From: Pararge aegeria | Lineage: Eukaryota; Arthropoda; Insecta; Lepidoptera; Nymphalidae | Reading direction: 5' to 3' | Assembly: GCF_905163445.1 (NCBI RefSeq) | Contig: NC_053193.1 | Coordinates: 310,001 to 374,000 of the forward strand | Length of the DNA: 64,000 bases | Part shown: piece after piece, positions 44,601 through 56,238 of the stretch | Position numbering within the stretch: position 1 is the stretch's first letter | Layout of the letters: each line of letters starts with the position of its first letter | Notes under the pieces: model-generated | Database searches by the model: none | Told to the model about the DNA's origin: nothing | Seen by the model: only the letters and a program-made list of their open reading frames with translations | Position numbers and translations under genes: made by a program

Positions 44601-45550
44601 GTGGACAGATACTCACCACAAACAGTCGGTCTACACGTTTCAAATGTTAAGCACATTTTTAGAGCAAGCCTAGTAATTCAAATACAAAATTGGATGAATG
44701 AATTTGTTAATATAATTAGGTAACTAACGTTACGATTTTACTATTACACAACACTTAGTGGACTATATAAATCGTGATTTTGTGACAAGTTATTTATCAT
44801 GAAATAGTTTTGCATCCCTATTGGTTCGGCGAACTTTGATTCCACCACCACCGAGCTTACTAGCTCCAAGGACTTATAGCAGCCCGCTATGGGTTTTATA
44901 TCTTATACTTAGAAGAATTTAGGCCGCAGTCCATCATGCTGGCACAATACAGATTTGTTAACAACGCACGCCTTTGACAACATTACGGAAACTCAGTCAT
45001 GCATTCAAATTTGATAGCTTGAATAAAAAATGTTTCTGCAAAATTAAGAACTTGAATATGACTTGTTTACCATGAAGTCAGTACATATATGTGTGCAGAG
45101 CTGTAAAAACTTTACAAGCAATAAAGTGTTACTATAACACAGTGATTTGTATTGTACTCTACAAGTCAATCAAGTAATTCGCTACCTAGGTAATGTACCA
45201 GGAAAATTCTTTGCGAATAAGTCATACTAATACATTATATGTTATTACGAGTTATTCAATAATTTTAGTGTGTACTCGGCGTGAATTAAAAAAAGAATGA
45301 CTCCGGAACAAGTAATGTTTTACGTGAAACCGTGGTATCGCAATTTAGAACATTTTCTTGTATTTTCTTTAGCTATTGCCCCTGACTTTGTACTAATTTG
45401 TTTCGGTTTTCAGAATTTCAGAACAAATCTTTCTCGGAATCAAAGGATTCTATAAAAACTCCATCGCGCAAAAAGTACTGAAAGAATTTAAATTCAAGTG
45501 TTCTACTCGTCCAAGCACTTCTCATTCTAAGCTGAAACCCGTGCCCTGTA
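44601..45550. other. Repeat B remainder, then unassigned sequence
   Basis: 44609-44670 completes repeat B beyond the hAT. A reverse-type SINE2 trace lies near 44930-45005 ('cgcacgcctttgacaacatt'). No gene. Confidence 0.45.
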
Positions 45551-45822
45551 GGGGATGATGAGCCCAGTGATAAGCACTACAGCTTCACTTTCGGGGGGCC
45601 GAGTTCGAATCCTGGCATGCATGTCCAACTTTTCTAAGTTATGTGCGTTCTATTAATTACTTGCTTCAACGGTGAAGGAAAACAACCTGAGGAAACTTGC
45701 ATGTTAAAGGCGTGTAAAGTCCACCAATCCGCACAGAGCCAGTGTGGTGACTGAGAAGTGTGGCCTAAAAACTTCCCACTATGGAAGGCGACCCGTGCCC
45801 GGTAATATGTTGATATGATGAA
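45551..45822 (+). repeat. SINE2 copy
   Basis: Head 'gatgagcccagtgataagca', box B 'cgagttcgaatcctgg', body 'ccaacttttctaagttatgt', 'gtccaccaatccgcac', end 'gtaatatgttgatatgat'. Confidence 0.75.
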
Positions 45823-46841
45823 CTGTCTTATTGGTATAAAAACTTACTGCGTTGTTTACCTTCAGTATCTTCTCGTTATCCTTCGACCAAACCTGAGTTT
45901 AGGTAGTCCGGAAACGTAACGATAACTAGTTATATATCTGCTGCAGACACACTTTATAAAAGTGATGAATATGAAACAAAAATTACGTCACATTTAGGGC
46001 TGTCACAATGTTTAATTTGCTAAAGAACTAAGACGTCTGGCGCTTGAATGTCTATCATCGTCCTGAAAACACCAGAATTTTCTGTAAAGAATTTTTTTAG
46101 GGAGCGATTAAATATTTCTAATTCAATCCAATATTTGAACTGTGTTTACTGTCCTCGCTAGAGAACCTCTTTTTATTTCCCTGCGTTACTTATAACACCC
46201 CTTCATTTTTGCGTCGGGGTTTAAAAGAAAATATAGATTTTTTTGTGCGAAGTGACAACCTTAACACCGAATGCTCGTGACGTTATTAACATTCGACTTA
46301 ATATATAAATTCCGAGTTCCCAGCGTAGTTAGCGTAGCTGGTCGTCGGAAGGTCAAGCTTGTTGTGCAGTCGGAGATGAAAAAACTGAGCAAGAAGCGGC
46401 CATACAACTCAGCACGTGTAAACGCAAAACGTTTTGGCTGACAATGAAAACACGTTTGTTTTGATTTAACTTTTAGCGTCGAGCCAATAGACGGCGCATG
46501 TAGAATCTAAATCGGTTTCTAGCCATTTTTATCGACTTTATTTTGAGGGACATTTCGGCGATTTATGGTTGGGGAACGGCAATTATATTAAACTCTGTAT
46601 GAGTTTATCGGTTTCTCAAAACATCGTAGCGAACCACTATTTCACTTAGCGGCACCTCTTCGACGGTAGACGAAGTTTTGCCAGAGACTTTGCTATTAAT
46701 AATTGATCAAACTTATTACTCTATTTGTTGGAATTAATAAATGACAATTCCATAAAATTCATACATACGAGTACTTACCAAGCTGTTAAAAGCGTGCGTG
46801 ATTTATGAAAAATAGTGCTAAATTCACTTCTAACCCTTCTT
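45823..46841. other. Unassigned sequence
   Basis: One kilobase without recognised genes or repeats. Confidence 0.4.
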
Positions 46842-47078
46842 GGACAGCCGATTGGTGGAGTGGGCCGCGACCCTGCTTTCTGAGTCCAAGGCCGTGGGTT
46901 CGATTCCCACAGCTGGAAAATGTTTGTGTGATGAACATTAATGTTTTTCATTGTCTGGATGTTTTTCTGTATATTAATAAAAATATTCATCAACTATCTT
47001 AGTACCTTTAACAAAAACTACGCTTACTTTGGGGCTAGATGGCGATGTGTGTATTGTCGTAGTATATTTATTTATTTG
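46842..47078 (+). repeat. SINE1 copy
   Basis: Head 'gacagccgattggtggagtg', perfect box B 'gggttcgattcccac', body and tail with ATTT repeats. Confidence 0.86.
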
Positions 47079-48134
47079 TAACTAAAATTTTGAAGTCGGT
47101 TGTGATGAAATGAGAAGGTTAGAAGAAAAACCCCTCTCCAAAAACTCTATCGTTGTTCGTAACAACGAAAGAGTTTTTTGGTCGCGTCGCTAGTTTTCAC
47201 GATTATAATAATTATATTATGCAAGTGCTAATACTAACACTGACGGCTTAGCATGCTCTCCGAGGCATGGGGGTTCTAGAGTTGAACCTTGTTATCATGT
47301 TTACCAAGGAGGCTGATATTTTCGGGTCACAAATAGAAATCCGTCCGTTACCGGGGAACCTTCCTGTTACATGAATATGTATCTATACGTCGCGATGACG
47401 TATACACGTTTATTGGATCAAGCGACCTGCGAAGTTAACTGATCTCGTGAATAATTCATTACTAACATACACGTGAAGACGAAATTCGTACAAAAATTAC
47501 TTGTTTTAATTTGCTAGCCAAATTTATATAAGTCAGTAAGTTAAATTGTTAGTGGTACTGACCGAATTTGATTTGAACGGATCGCATTAACCTTATAACC
47601 TAACTTTTATTTTTAATTGCTAAGTGGGAATGACGGTCACTTTCCATGGCAACGTTACTGTACGGGACAGTGCCTTTGCCAACGATCCTCTGTGACTTAA
47701 GGAGACGGACCTGTCTGTGTCTGAATTCGAGTGGCATTCCGTGTCTCTCTACCGTTTCACCATTATCTTCTGCATCATCACATCCGAGATCGTCGCTTCC
47801 CAATACTAGTCACAAACTATCACGGCTGGCGAATAGAGATTCCAGCCCACTTCGCGTGGCTCCTGCCATTTGGGGCATTCAGCCACCGTATGCTGTGTTG
47901 TATTGATGTGCACGCGGGAATTACGTACCGTGTGTTAGCAATGATATAGAATTGCTGTTCTTCAGACCATCAGGGGTCAATTACCTCAAACTACCACCAT
48001 GAAGTTCGCGGCAACCGGTAGTTTCAGGTGGCGAAAAATCTATTAGGAAATAGTACGTGTTCATTAAATGCACTAAGTTATTCGCCATAAAATTATTTTT
48101 TTGAACAATAAAAAATAATAACGACCGCCCGAGA
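47079..48134. other. Hairpin and an unclassified GC-richer repeat
   Basis: A long hairpin lies at 47138-47181. 47640-48035 is GC-richer and looks repeat-like ('gagattccagcccacttcgc', 'cagaccatcaggggtcaatt'). Overlapping open frames of 67-86 codons on both strands have no domain. I suspect a decayed mobile element but cannot name it. Confidence 0.4.
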
Positions 48135-48316
48135 AATAAATAAATCAATAAATATACTTATAAATATACTACGACAATATACACTGCGCCATCTAGCCCC
48201 AAATTAAGCGTAGCTTGTGTTACGGGTGCTAAGATGACCGATGACATTTTTTGTTTTATGAATAATATATATAAATACTTATAAAATACATATAAACACC
48301 CAGACACTGAAAAACA
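48135..48316 (-). repeat. SINE1 copy, head missing
   Basis: Reverse-strand tail and body, ending at 'cagacactgaaaaacat'. The tRNA-like head is absent, so this is a 5'-truncated copy. Confidence 0.75.
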
Positions 48317-48780
48317 TAAAAGAAATAGCACTTGAATTAACTTTCTGTGCTAAGGACACAGGTTTTTCAACATTTTTCTTTATGAAAGAGCTCACAGCAG
48401 TAGGTCCCATTTGAACATACGACCCTTTGGTTAAAGTTTTACCACTTCTTTCATTTTTTTTTTAACAAGTCGCTAGTGTTTTATCTTCAAATTTCTGATG
48501 TAGCATTGTCGGAAATAAACACGAGTGTTTATTTTGTTTAAAAAGGAACCGAACCGGGGTCGTAAGTTTTTAGAATGCCCTCAATATCTTTGTGGTTCGT
48601 AGAGTACGTGACTTACATGTCGTTCGTCATGGTGTGCAGGTATAGTGACTGTGACGAACGACTGACTCAGGCATACATGCCTACAGCTTTTGCGTATTTT
48701 TTATATACACAACAAGTTAGCCCTTGACTGCAATTTCAACTGGTGGTAGGTAAGTGATGCAGTCAGTTAGTATGACAGTT
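48317..48780. other. Non-coding sequence
   Basis: A reverse SINE3 tail lies at 48710-48780 ('cccttgactgcaatttcaac'). Confidence 0.45.
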
Positions 48781-48879
48781 AAATTAATAAATATACTATG
48801 ACAATACATATATAATAACGAATGTAAGCGTAGCTTGTGTTATGGGTACTAGGATGACTGAATATTTTTATGAATAATC
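48781..48879 (-). repeat. SINE1, 3' half of a split copy
   Basis: Reverse-strand 3' half ending at 'tgaatatttttatgaataat'. The 5' half continues at 49707. Confidence 0.7.
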
Positions 48880-49706
48880 AGCGTACCCAGCCCGCTTCGC
48901 AGGGCTAGATTTTGCTTTATTTAATTTAAACAATAAACTTACATCATAAATTTTTTAATATAAGTCTCATAATATATTAAATAATTCATTTCTCTCCGTT
49001 TTCATTCTCTTCTATTCTCTTCTCGAGCGGGTGAAGATCATTATCTACACCCATGTACACCCGACAATAGAATATCATTATAGTAAATAAAAGCTGTATT
49101 TGACAGTTTGACAGTTCAAAAATAGGAGTGCTCCGATCGTCACCAAACTCGATTACAGGATTACTCGCCAGGTCAATCCGGAGATTCCCTGAAAGTTTCA
49201 TTGAAATCGGTCCAGCCATTTCGGAGCCTATACGGAACATACCCACACACTTTCTCTTTTATATATATAGATATAGATAAACTAGAGGTCCCTCGCGACT
49301 GTCTTTCCCAGGCTTTTTTAGAACTTATTTCTAGAAAGGGGAACAACTTTACGAAGCGCTCATAGCGTAAGCTCTAAGAGGGAAAAAAATACCGATTTTG
49401 AAACATTCTTAATTGGTGCTATGCTTCTTTTAGTCTTAGCGTGATGATATATACTCTTTAGTCTTCTTCGATAGTTGGGCTATCCAACACTGAAAGAATT
49501 TTGTAAATCAGACTCGTACCTAAATAAACCAACCGTTTAGTTGCAGTATAGATAAATAACTTAGATACCGACTGCAGTGCCGATGAGTGAATCTAAACCA
49601 TCCAGGTTGCAAACGCATACAAAAAAAAACATCTAAATCGGTCCAGCCGTCTAGGAGGAGTTCAGTGACATACACACGCACGCAAGAAATTTATATATCA
49701 AGATAC
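48880..49706 (-). mobile_element. Helitron-like insertions splitting a SINE1
   Basis: Two joined pieces. The first (to about 49265) runs from 'ccagcccgcttcgcaggg' to 'tctcttttatatatatagat'. The second runs from 'ctagaggtccctcgcgact' through a 'gggctatccaacactgaaag' block to 'tttatatatcaagata'. These ends and inner blocks belong to non-autonomous Helitron-like repeats of Lepidoptera. No coding capacity. Confidence 0.55.
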
Positions 49707-49832
49707 AGATAAACACCCAGACACTGAAAAACATTCATGTTCATCACACAAACATTTTCCAGTAGTAGGAATCTAACCCACGGCCTTGGACTCAGAGAGC
49801 AGGGTCGCTGCCCACTGCGCCAATCGGACGTC
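49707..49832 (-). repeat. SINE1, 5' half of a split copy
   Basis: Starts 'cagataaacacccagacact' and ends with box A 'ccactgcgccaatcgg'. Together with 48781-48879 it makes one SINE. Confidence 0.75.
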
Positions 49833-50373
49833 CGAGTTATATTGAAACCATACCCGTAATCAGTTTCTCCGCGGCATCGTACCGAAACCCTGAATTGCGG
49901 TCTTGGTCGGTAGGGTGGTAAACAACAGATGAACCCTCTTAGAACTGACAGAGGGAAAATTAAAACAAAATATTACCAATAGAATCTGTCATCTATTTCA
50001 TTGCCGGCTTGCATTAACGTTGCTTAACCAATCCAATTGATTTAACATGTCGCTCTCCACACCTAGATCCATGAGACTCTATCAAAATACAGACATAATC
50101 AAAATATTTACGAGTTATGAATGTACCTGGGACAATATAACAAATTAAAAAATGGCATAATATTAAAAAGCCGGCCTCATTGACCTTGAAGGCGCCATCC
50201 ATTCTGCGCTGCAAAAAAATCTGCCAAGTTCGCAGTTATACTCGTACATAAGTATTCCACACCGACAGTTGAGATTTCGTGAGGCAGCCGAGGAAAGAAC
50301 AGCTTTAAACGTATCCTTTAGAGAATAAGTATCGGGCACCAATTTGTAAACCAGATATTAAACTATAAACCGT
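49833..50373. other. Non-coding sequence
   Basis: A reverse SINE3 body fragment lies at 49840-49921 ('tcggtagggtggtaa'). The rest is unassigned. Confidence 0.4.
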
Positions 50374-50731
50374 ATATACTAATATATACAGCTGAAGAGT
50401 TTGTTCGTTTGTTTGCTTATTTGAACGCGATGATCTCAGGAACTACCGGTGAAAAAATATTTCACTTAGATAGCCCATTTATCGAGGAAGGCTATAGGCG
50501 ATATATTATCACGCTAAAACCTATATAAGTATTGAACAGAACAACATGAATGCAGAATATTCCAAAATCGGGGTTTTTTTTTCCTTTTGAGAGCTTCCGT
50601 TGTGTGCGCTGAGTAAACGGTCAAAGTTTCGATAAAATCATAGTTGCTCCGCTTTAAAGTTCTATAAAAAAGTCCACGATAGCATATGTCTATCTGGCTT
50701 ATACGCGGACGAAGTCGCGAGGGACCGCTAG
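50374..50731 (+). mobile_element. Helitron-like non-autonomous element
   Basis: From 'atatactaatatatacagct' with 'gaagagtttgttcgtttg', through 'atcgaggaaggctataggcg' and 'gagagcttccgttgtgtgcg', to 'gcggacgaagtcgcgaggga' and 'ccgctagt'. This is the typical complete short form and it abuts a SINE1 tail. Confidence 0.68.
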
Positions 50732-50966
50732 TAAATATATATACTAAGACAATATACACATTGCTATCTAGCCCCAAAGTAAGCGTAGCTTGTGTTATGG
50801 GTACTAAGATAACTGGTGAATATATTTATGAATAATATACATACACACATCCTCATAATATTGTACAGATAAACACCTAGACTAGACTACTAGAAAACAT
50901 TCATAACACAAAAAAATCCAGTGGTGGGAATCAAACCCACATCCTTGAACTCAGAAAGCAGGTTTA
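50732..50966 (-). repeat. SINE1 copy, reverse strand
   Basis: Tail and body complete. The head is cut at 'ctcagaaagcaggttt', so box A is lost. Confidence 0.8.
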
Positions 50967-51630
50967 GTGAGGAAATAGACGTTTCACTATTTACTTGAAA
51001 GGTGCCATCCCGAATTCGATTTGGCGTTACGGTACGATGCCGCGTAGAAACCGATTAAGTAGGGGTCTTAAACCTGACTCCCTTAAGAGCTTGGTGTTAT
51101 GCCAGTGCAACAACATGATGCTACGTTAAGTAGTCATTTGAATACTAATAGTTACATAAGTGCTTCAAGCTTCAATCCGTATTTACATTAGCGTAAGCTT
51201 CGTATCGTAACTGATTTACAAAGAGTTTGATTTATTAAGAGTTACTTCAAACGTCATATATTAGTAAAGAATAACAAAAATACAAGTGGTAGATCCATTA
51301 CCAACTGATAGACCCTTGACGGTGTTAAGTGCTTGTGAAAGCAAGCCAATTTATAGACTTTCCAAGCTAGAATAGATCGCTGGTTTCGAAAATTGACGTG
51401 ATTTTTATGACACATTTTTAGTGAAAGCTTATAAATAGCTTTGTTTTGGTCTTCTCGTGGAGGTCTCCTTTCACATTAAGAAGGGGTTAAGGCTGCAGTC
51501 CCTTACGCTGACCCATTGCTGATTGGTGGAGCGGAGGTGGTTGTTATTTTGAATCAGCAAATTAAATTCATAAAAAAAAGGCAAATGGATAATTGTCGAA
51601 ACAAACTATCCCGGGGTAACTTACCGATTC
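50967..51630. other. Non-coding sequence with SINE pieces
   Basis: A forward SINE3 body fragment lies at 51005-51095 ('gtacgatgccgcgtagaaac') and a reverse SINE2 fragment at 51465-51535. Confidence 0.45.
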
Positions 51631-51851
51631 AGCACGGCTAGCATGGGCAGGAGACAATTATCTCACCTTAGCTTTATCAACTCTCAGAGCACTGGCGAAC
51701 AAGTCCAAATAATATATGTGTGGTAATAAACGGGGTTAAACTTCCTATTCCATGTACCCGTGCTTTAGCAGTTGGACACGTTAGTTATATCCCTCCCCAG
51801 GGGATATAATCGAAGGACATAATTTTTGTCTCCTACCTGTGCTAGCCCTGC
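51631..51851. mobile_element. Foldback/MITE-like element M3
   Basis: About 220 bp with imperfect inverted arms. The left 'cacggctagcatgggcagga' plus 'gacaatta' pairs with the right 'taatttttgtctcctacctg' plus 'tgctagcc'. The centre has its own 9-bp hairpin (51785-51809). No coding capacity. Confidence 0.55.
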
Positions 51852-52475
51852 AGGCAGTGGAAGTTAAAAAAAAAACTTTACAAACAAATGATGCAATACA
51901 AATGGTTGCATCATTGAGATTTAAGCTAGTTTCTGCTACAAAAACAAAACTAACGTATATTAAGTCGTTTTTTCCTATATTAGTGACTAAAATTCAATGT
52001 AGTCAATCGACTGTTTTTGTTTGCTTTAGTTTATCTCATGTGCAGTTAGGATGCTGGAGCTAAGAACATAAATGTATCCACGATTTGAGTCATTTATGTT
52101 TTTGTTGTTGGGAAGACTGTGCGGAATATTAGGGCTGTTTAAGTATTCGAGAACAACAAAGTATAACATGTATTCAAAAAAAAATAGTTGCTTCCGCAAA
52201 TGCATCGGTTTTAAACAATACCTCCGGAAACCTTTCGTTTTCCCGGGATAAAAATATCACGAATATTATGTTCGTGTCTAATACTTGCAACCTTACTACT
52301 TAAAATCATAACGAGCGCTAATCTTTACAAAATAGCTTTGCAGCATTGGACGTCTTGTGGTCGCAATAGCTTAATATACTCACCGAGGCACGGCGACTAA
52401 CTCTCACCTCCCTGACGCAATGGTAAGCGCAAGTCCCCAGCAGGAGCAATATGGGAATTAATAACTTTTAAATTT
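51852..52475. other. Unassigned sequence
   Basis: 52200-52290 resembles the 'cccgggataaaaa' inner block of Helitron-like repeats. No gene. Confidence 0.4.
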
Positions 52476-52590
52476 TCTCTGGTCTGGTGTCGTGAGAGGC
52501 TCGGGCCGTGGCTGCCACCCTAGTTGGAAAGACGTGACGCCAAGTGACTTGGCGGTTTCGGTACGATGCCACGACATACATACCTTGTAG
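52476..52590 (+). repeat. SINE3 fragment
   Basis: 'ggctcgggccgtggctgcca' to 'cggtttcggtacgatgcc'. Confidence 0.5.
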
Positions 52591-52833
52591 TGGAACAAGA
52601 AAATATCCAAACTGCGGACTGGTATTTGAGAATTCGTAATCTAACAATGATTAGCTCGAACCTTGAATTGAACCCAGAACTTTGTGATTTGTATTAAAAC
52701 ATGTTGCCCACGAAGCCAACTTGCTAAATATTTCCTCAACTTTTCCCATTACCTATTAATGTCCGTGCCGAAAGTTAATTAAATTAATAACATGATATAT
52801 TTACGGTGGTTTATACACGCCTTTTGTTTTCCT

Positions 52834-53175
52834 CATCATCATCGTGATATCAACCCTTTACCGGCCCACTACAGGGTAAAAAAAAAACACCCGGCTAATT
52901 TTGTTGTGGTCGTCTTCTTAGACCAGGACGCGTTTGGAACCCTCGTAGCTTTAATTTTAAGTTTACGAATATGTTTATCGCCATCATCTCACTTACGTGT
53001 AATTCTCATGTAATGTGCGCATCAAAAGTGCCACCTATGGGCCTACATGAATAAAGATATTTTTGACTTTGGTACAGGTCCCCTCACAATGAGAAGGGTT
53101 AAGGCCTTAGTCCACCAACCTGCCCAAGTGCGGACTCCACACGCCTTTGAGAGTAGTCCATAATGTTTTCCTCAT
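52834..53175 (-). repeat. SINE2 copy split by a LINE-C insertion
   Basis: The reverse SINE2 reads 'tcaaccctttaccggcccac' then 'tacagg' (52870-52875), is interrupted, and resumes at 53073 with 'tacagg' then 'tcccctcacaatgagaaggg'. The head is missing. Confidence 0.72.
52876..53072 (+). mobile_element. LINE-C 3' fragment inserted with target duplication
   Basis: A 197-bp, heavily 5'-truncated LINE-C end (A run, 'agaccaggacgcgtttggaa', 'atatttttgactttgg') flanked by a 6-bp duplication TACAGG inside SINE2. It fixes the 3' terminus of LINE-C. Confidence 0.75.
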
Positions 53176-55100
53176 AATAAATTATTATCCTATTTCTATT
53201 GGCCAGTGGGAAAACGGAAAAATATATTGACGTCAATGGGATAAACATTGTCATTGCTTATGCAATGTTACATGCCTATTATACAAAAGCGCGAGAAGTT
53301 CAAGCACTTGTTGTAACGGGACAAATTCCAACCACTTATGTAGAGTATTGAGGACATTATCAAGGACGAGTTTACCTTTGTTGAGGTCAGAGGTTTTGTA
53401 TGAAGAGGTCTCTGGATATACTGGGACGCTGTACACATGGGCTAAGGGGCCCGAATGGCCTGCAGGATATTCCGTATTTCAGTTGACACTGTTGAAAGTT
53501 GCCATGAAATAACCCCCCAAAAAATTATCTACACACTAAATATATACAGGAAAGATTTTTTGGATATTGGATAGAAGCAGGCGTTACTTTGCGGAATTCC
53601 ATGATACATTATGAAAATTATTGTAATTTTTTTTTAATTAACGATAGGCCAGCTCTAGACGACAATCACAATGACGTTACTCAAATTACTGGTATACGTG
53701 GCAGGAAACACAGTTGCCGGGAGGGCCGGGCGGTCAACATCGTAGCGGTACGTATCAGAAACGTGGATGAAAAACGTTCGTTTCACACGTTGGTGTAATT
53801 TTTAATTTCTTCAATCCATATACTCCACACCAAACAGATCTTCGGCAATATACCCCAACGCACGTTTCGCTCTATGTTGAATTTACAATGAATAATTGTA
53901 GACTATTACATTATACAAATTAAGCTTTATTTTCGTACTATGAAACATTTTTTGTTTGTACCCAATAGGCTCCGAAAGTACCGCACCGATTGTATCCATT
54001 TCTTTGCCCGGAATCTTCCATTTAAATCCACAGTATGCCACATATCTCCAGTTCCTACGGGCTGCTTTACAGAGTCGAAATGAACTTAGTTGTAAACTTA
54101 ACTTACAAAATATGGATTTAAAGATTATTTAGTGGGAACTTTCCAGTGCACAGCGGAGATACAGAATTGACCTGCTAATAAGGTCACAATGCACTAACAA
54201 TGATTACATTTAAGTTTGGTATAACACATGAACCGTTTTTTTTAATTATGAACTTTGTCTGAAATTAAATTTATTTTATTTATTAAGATTCCGCTTGTAA
54301 GACGATTAAGAGGTTTGAGAGGCTTATACTGGCTTTTTATATCTATCTATATACACCTATATCCATAATAAATAAATTTTGGTATATTTGCCTCTTAAAA
54401 AAGGTAGCTTAAAAGCTAATGAATAGAAAAAAATCAAGAATTTTGTTAAATTTATATGGGTATAGGCGGTACAAAGTTTTCCGGCTCTTTTAGTCTCGAT
54501 ATTGATGAAAATTTATGTTAAGGTATCATATTAATAGATTTTCGGCTTTTACTGTACTCGTCTTTCGGAGCTGGGTTTAAATAGTAGTGTCAAATACATG
54601 GAATAAATCAAAGTGCCAAATATGCGCACAGCATAAAGTCTCGTCGATTTCTTAGGGTGAATCCCCTGCTGTGACCGTAACCTAAAATTGTACAGTATCG
54701 ACACGTTGAGGAAGTAACACAGAGTGGTCACGGCTGCGTCTGCTTTTACTAGTCGCACGTTTTTGTGTCTACTAACTTCCTAAAGCTAGATTCAAAAGTA
54801 ACAGCGTGAAATAAGGATGAATACATTTTCTATCGTATATATTATAATAGCCATTAATTATTTAAAAACCCTGTACAAAAACTCACGTTTGTTCTGATTA
54901 TTTAAATTATTTCTATTCAAAGTTCTACGTTCGTAGTTCTTTCAATTTTACCTAGGGGGATGATGGTCATGATGATATCTAAGGTGGTAGCGAGTCAATA
55001 TTTAAGGGTTATTGAATTTATATTGGGACCCCCTTACCCCCCTTTACCCCTGTTACGTTATATAAAGTTTTCATACATATATTACAAGAAAATGCAAATG
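53176..55100. other. Mostly unassigned sequence
   Basis: Reverse-type pieces of the 55.1-kb repeat neighbourhood lie at about 53545-53600 ('gcaggcgttactttgcggaa') and 53800-53860. The rest is AT-rich without a recognised gene. Confidence 0.45.
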
Positions 55101-55271
55101 CTTAATTTGCTATACTCCGCAAAAAACATGAGAATCTGTATGGTGTTAAATTACACCATACATAGATCCTCCAGTTTTAATTTCTTCAATCTTTATACTT
55201 CACACCAAACAGATCTTCGGCAATGTACCCTTACAGATTCTCCTGTTTTTTGCGCAGTATAGCAAATTAAG
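55101..55271. mobile_element. MITE-like foldback element M2
   Basis: 171 bp with 40-bp inverted arms (55101-55140 and 55232-55271) differing at two positions by eye. The outer sequence is CTTAATTTGCTATACT. The centre contains 'cttcaatctttatacttcac'. Related pieces lie at 2453 and 53800. No ORF. Confidence 0.7.
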
Positions 55272-55317
55272 ACAATTTTCATAATAAATCATGTAATTCC
55301 GCAAAGTAACGCCTGCC

Positions 55318-55495
55318 ACTTTTTTTTTTTTTTTTTTTCACTTTTATTGTACACCAAAGAAACAAAAAGTAGTTACAAAGATATAAATACAATCAAGAGA
55401 GTACAATTTGGTGGCCTTATCGCTACATAGCGATTTCTTCCAGGCAACCAATGGCGTAAAAGGAAAAAACATAGAAAAGAGGTAGGTGGTGCAAT
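55318..55495 (-). repeat. LINE 3' tail (family E), reverse strand
   Basis: Begins with a T run (the reversed poly-A) at 55320-55339, then 'cttttattgtacacca' and the conserved hairpin ATCGCTA/TAGCGAT at 55419-55434, up to 'gaggtaggtggtgcaat'. Confidence 0.7.
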
Positions 55496-55536
55496 AAATA
55501 AGATTTAAAAATTATACAAATATATAAATATAAATA

Positions 55537-55567
<31 letters not shown>

Positions 55568-55780
55568 TAACTATAATATATATATATATAAATATATTAC
55601 ATATAAATACAAATAAAATATATAACATAAATATCCAATCACACATTCCAATAAATATATAAATATTCCGTATATGATAGTCCAAATCGTTGTACTTGTG
55701 AGTTCACTCAGAGGGCGGCCAAATCAATCGGTCCTCTCGGCTGTCACTTTGAGGAGTGACGCCTCCTTAAGTAGCTTAGT
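55496..55780. repeat. TA-rich low-complexity stretch
   Basis: Long (TA)n runs at about 55535-55600, then mixed sequence. A frame with SLVRRAGRF near 55770 resembles the reverse-frame pattern over the LINE tail at 39.4-39.7 kb, suggesting a decayed relative. Confidence 0.5.
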
Positions 55781-55960
55781 GCGCCGCGCTGGCCGGTTTC
55801 AAATTGCACTGGCCAGGGTTCGAATCCGGGACCTACCACATGTAAGACCGCAGCGCACACACCTAGAAAAGTTAGAGGTGCGAGCTGGGATTCGAACTCA
55901 GCCGCCCGAAAGTGAAGTCGAGCTCCTACACACTGCTCTATCACCACTATTAATTCCAGG
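55781..55960 (-). repeat. SINE2 head, reverse strand
   Basis: 55850-55955 is the reverse of a SINE2 head with box B reading GAGTTCGAATCCCAGC on the minus strand. Before it, 'agggttcgaatccggg' is another box-B-like site in forward orientation. Confidence 0.55.
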
Positions 55961-56238
55961 TGTAGAATATTTATTGATAATTGGGAGCTTGCTATGGCGT
56001 ACACACATAGCAGTATGTTTAAGTTCATTTTTTGGAATTTTTCTGATTGAGTGTGAGTGTGACAAATAAGGCATATAAAACCACAAGTCGTACCTACTTA
56101 ATCAAATTCATAGTACAATAAGGCCCGATTTTTATGACTCATTCAAATCGCGCCATACGTATTACATACCAATATCATTTAAAGTTTTTTTTTTATTTAC
56201 TATAAGTTAGTTAGTATAAGATTTTATTTTATAAGTAC
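55961..56238. other. Non-coding sequence
   Basis: AT-rich; nothing recognised. Confidence 0.4.

Noticed and set aside
47646..47949. Overlapping 67-86-codon frames
   Set aside because: Both strands are open, the sequence looks repeat-like and no domain is visible.
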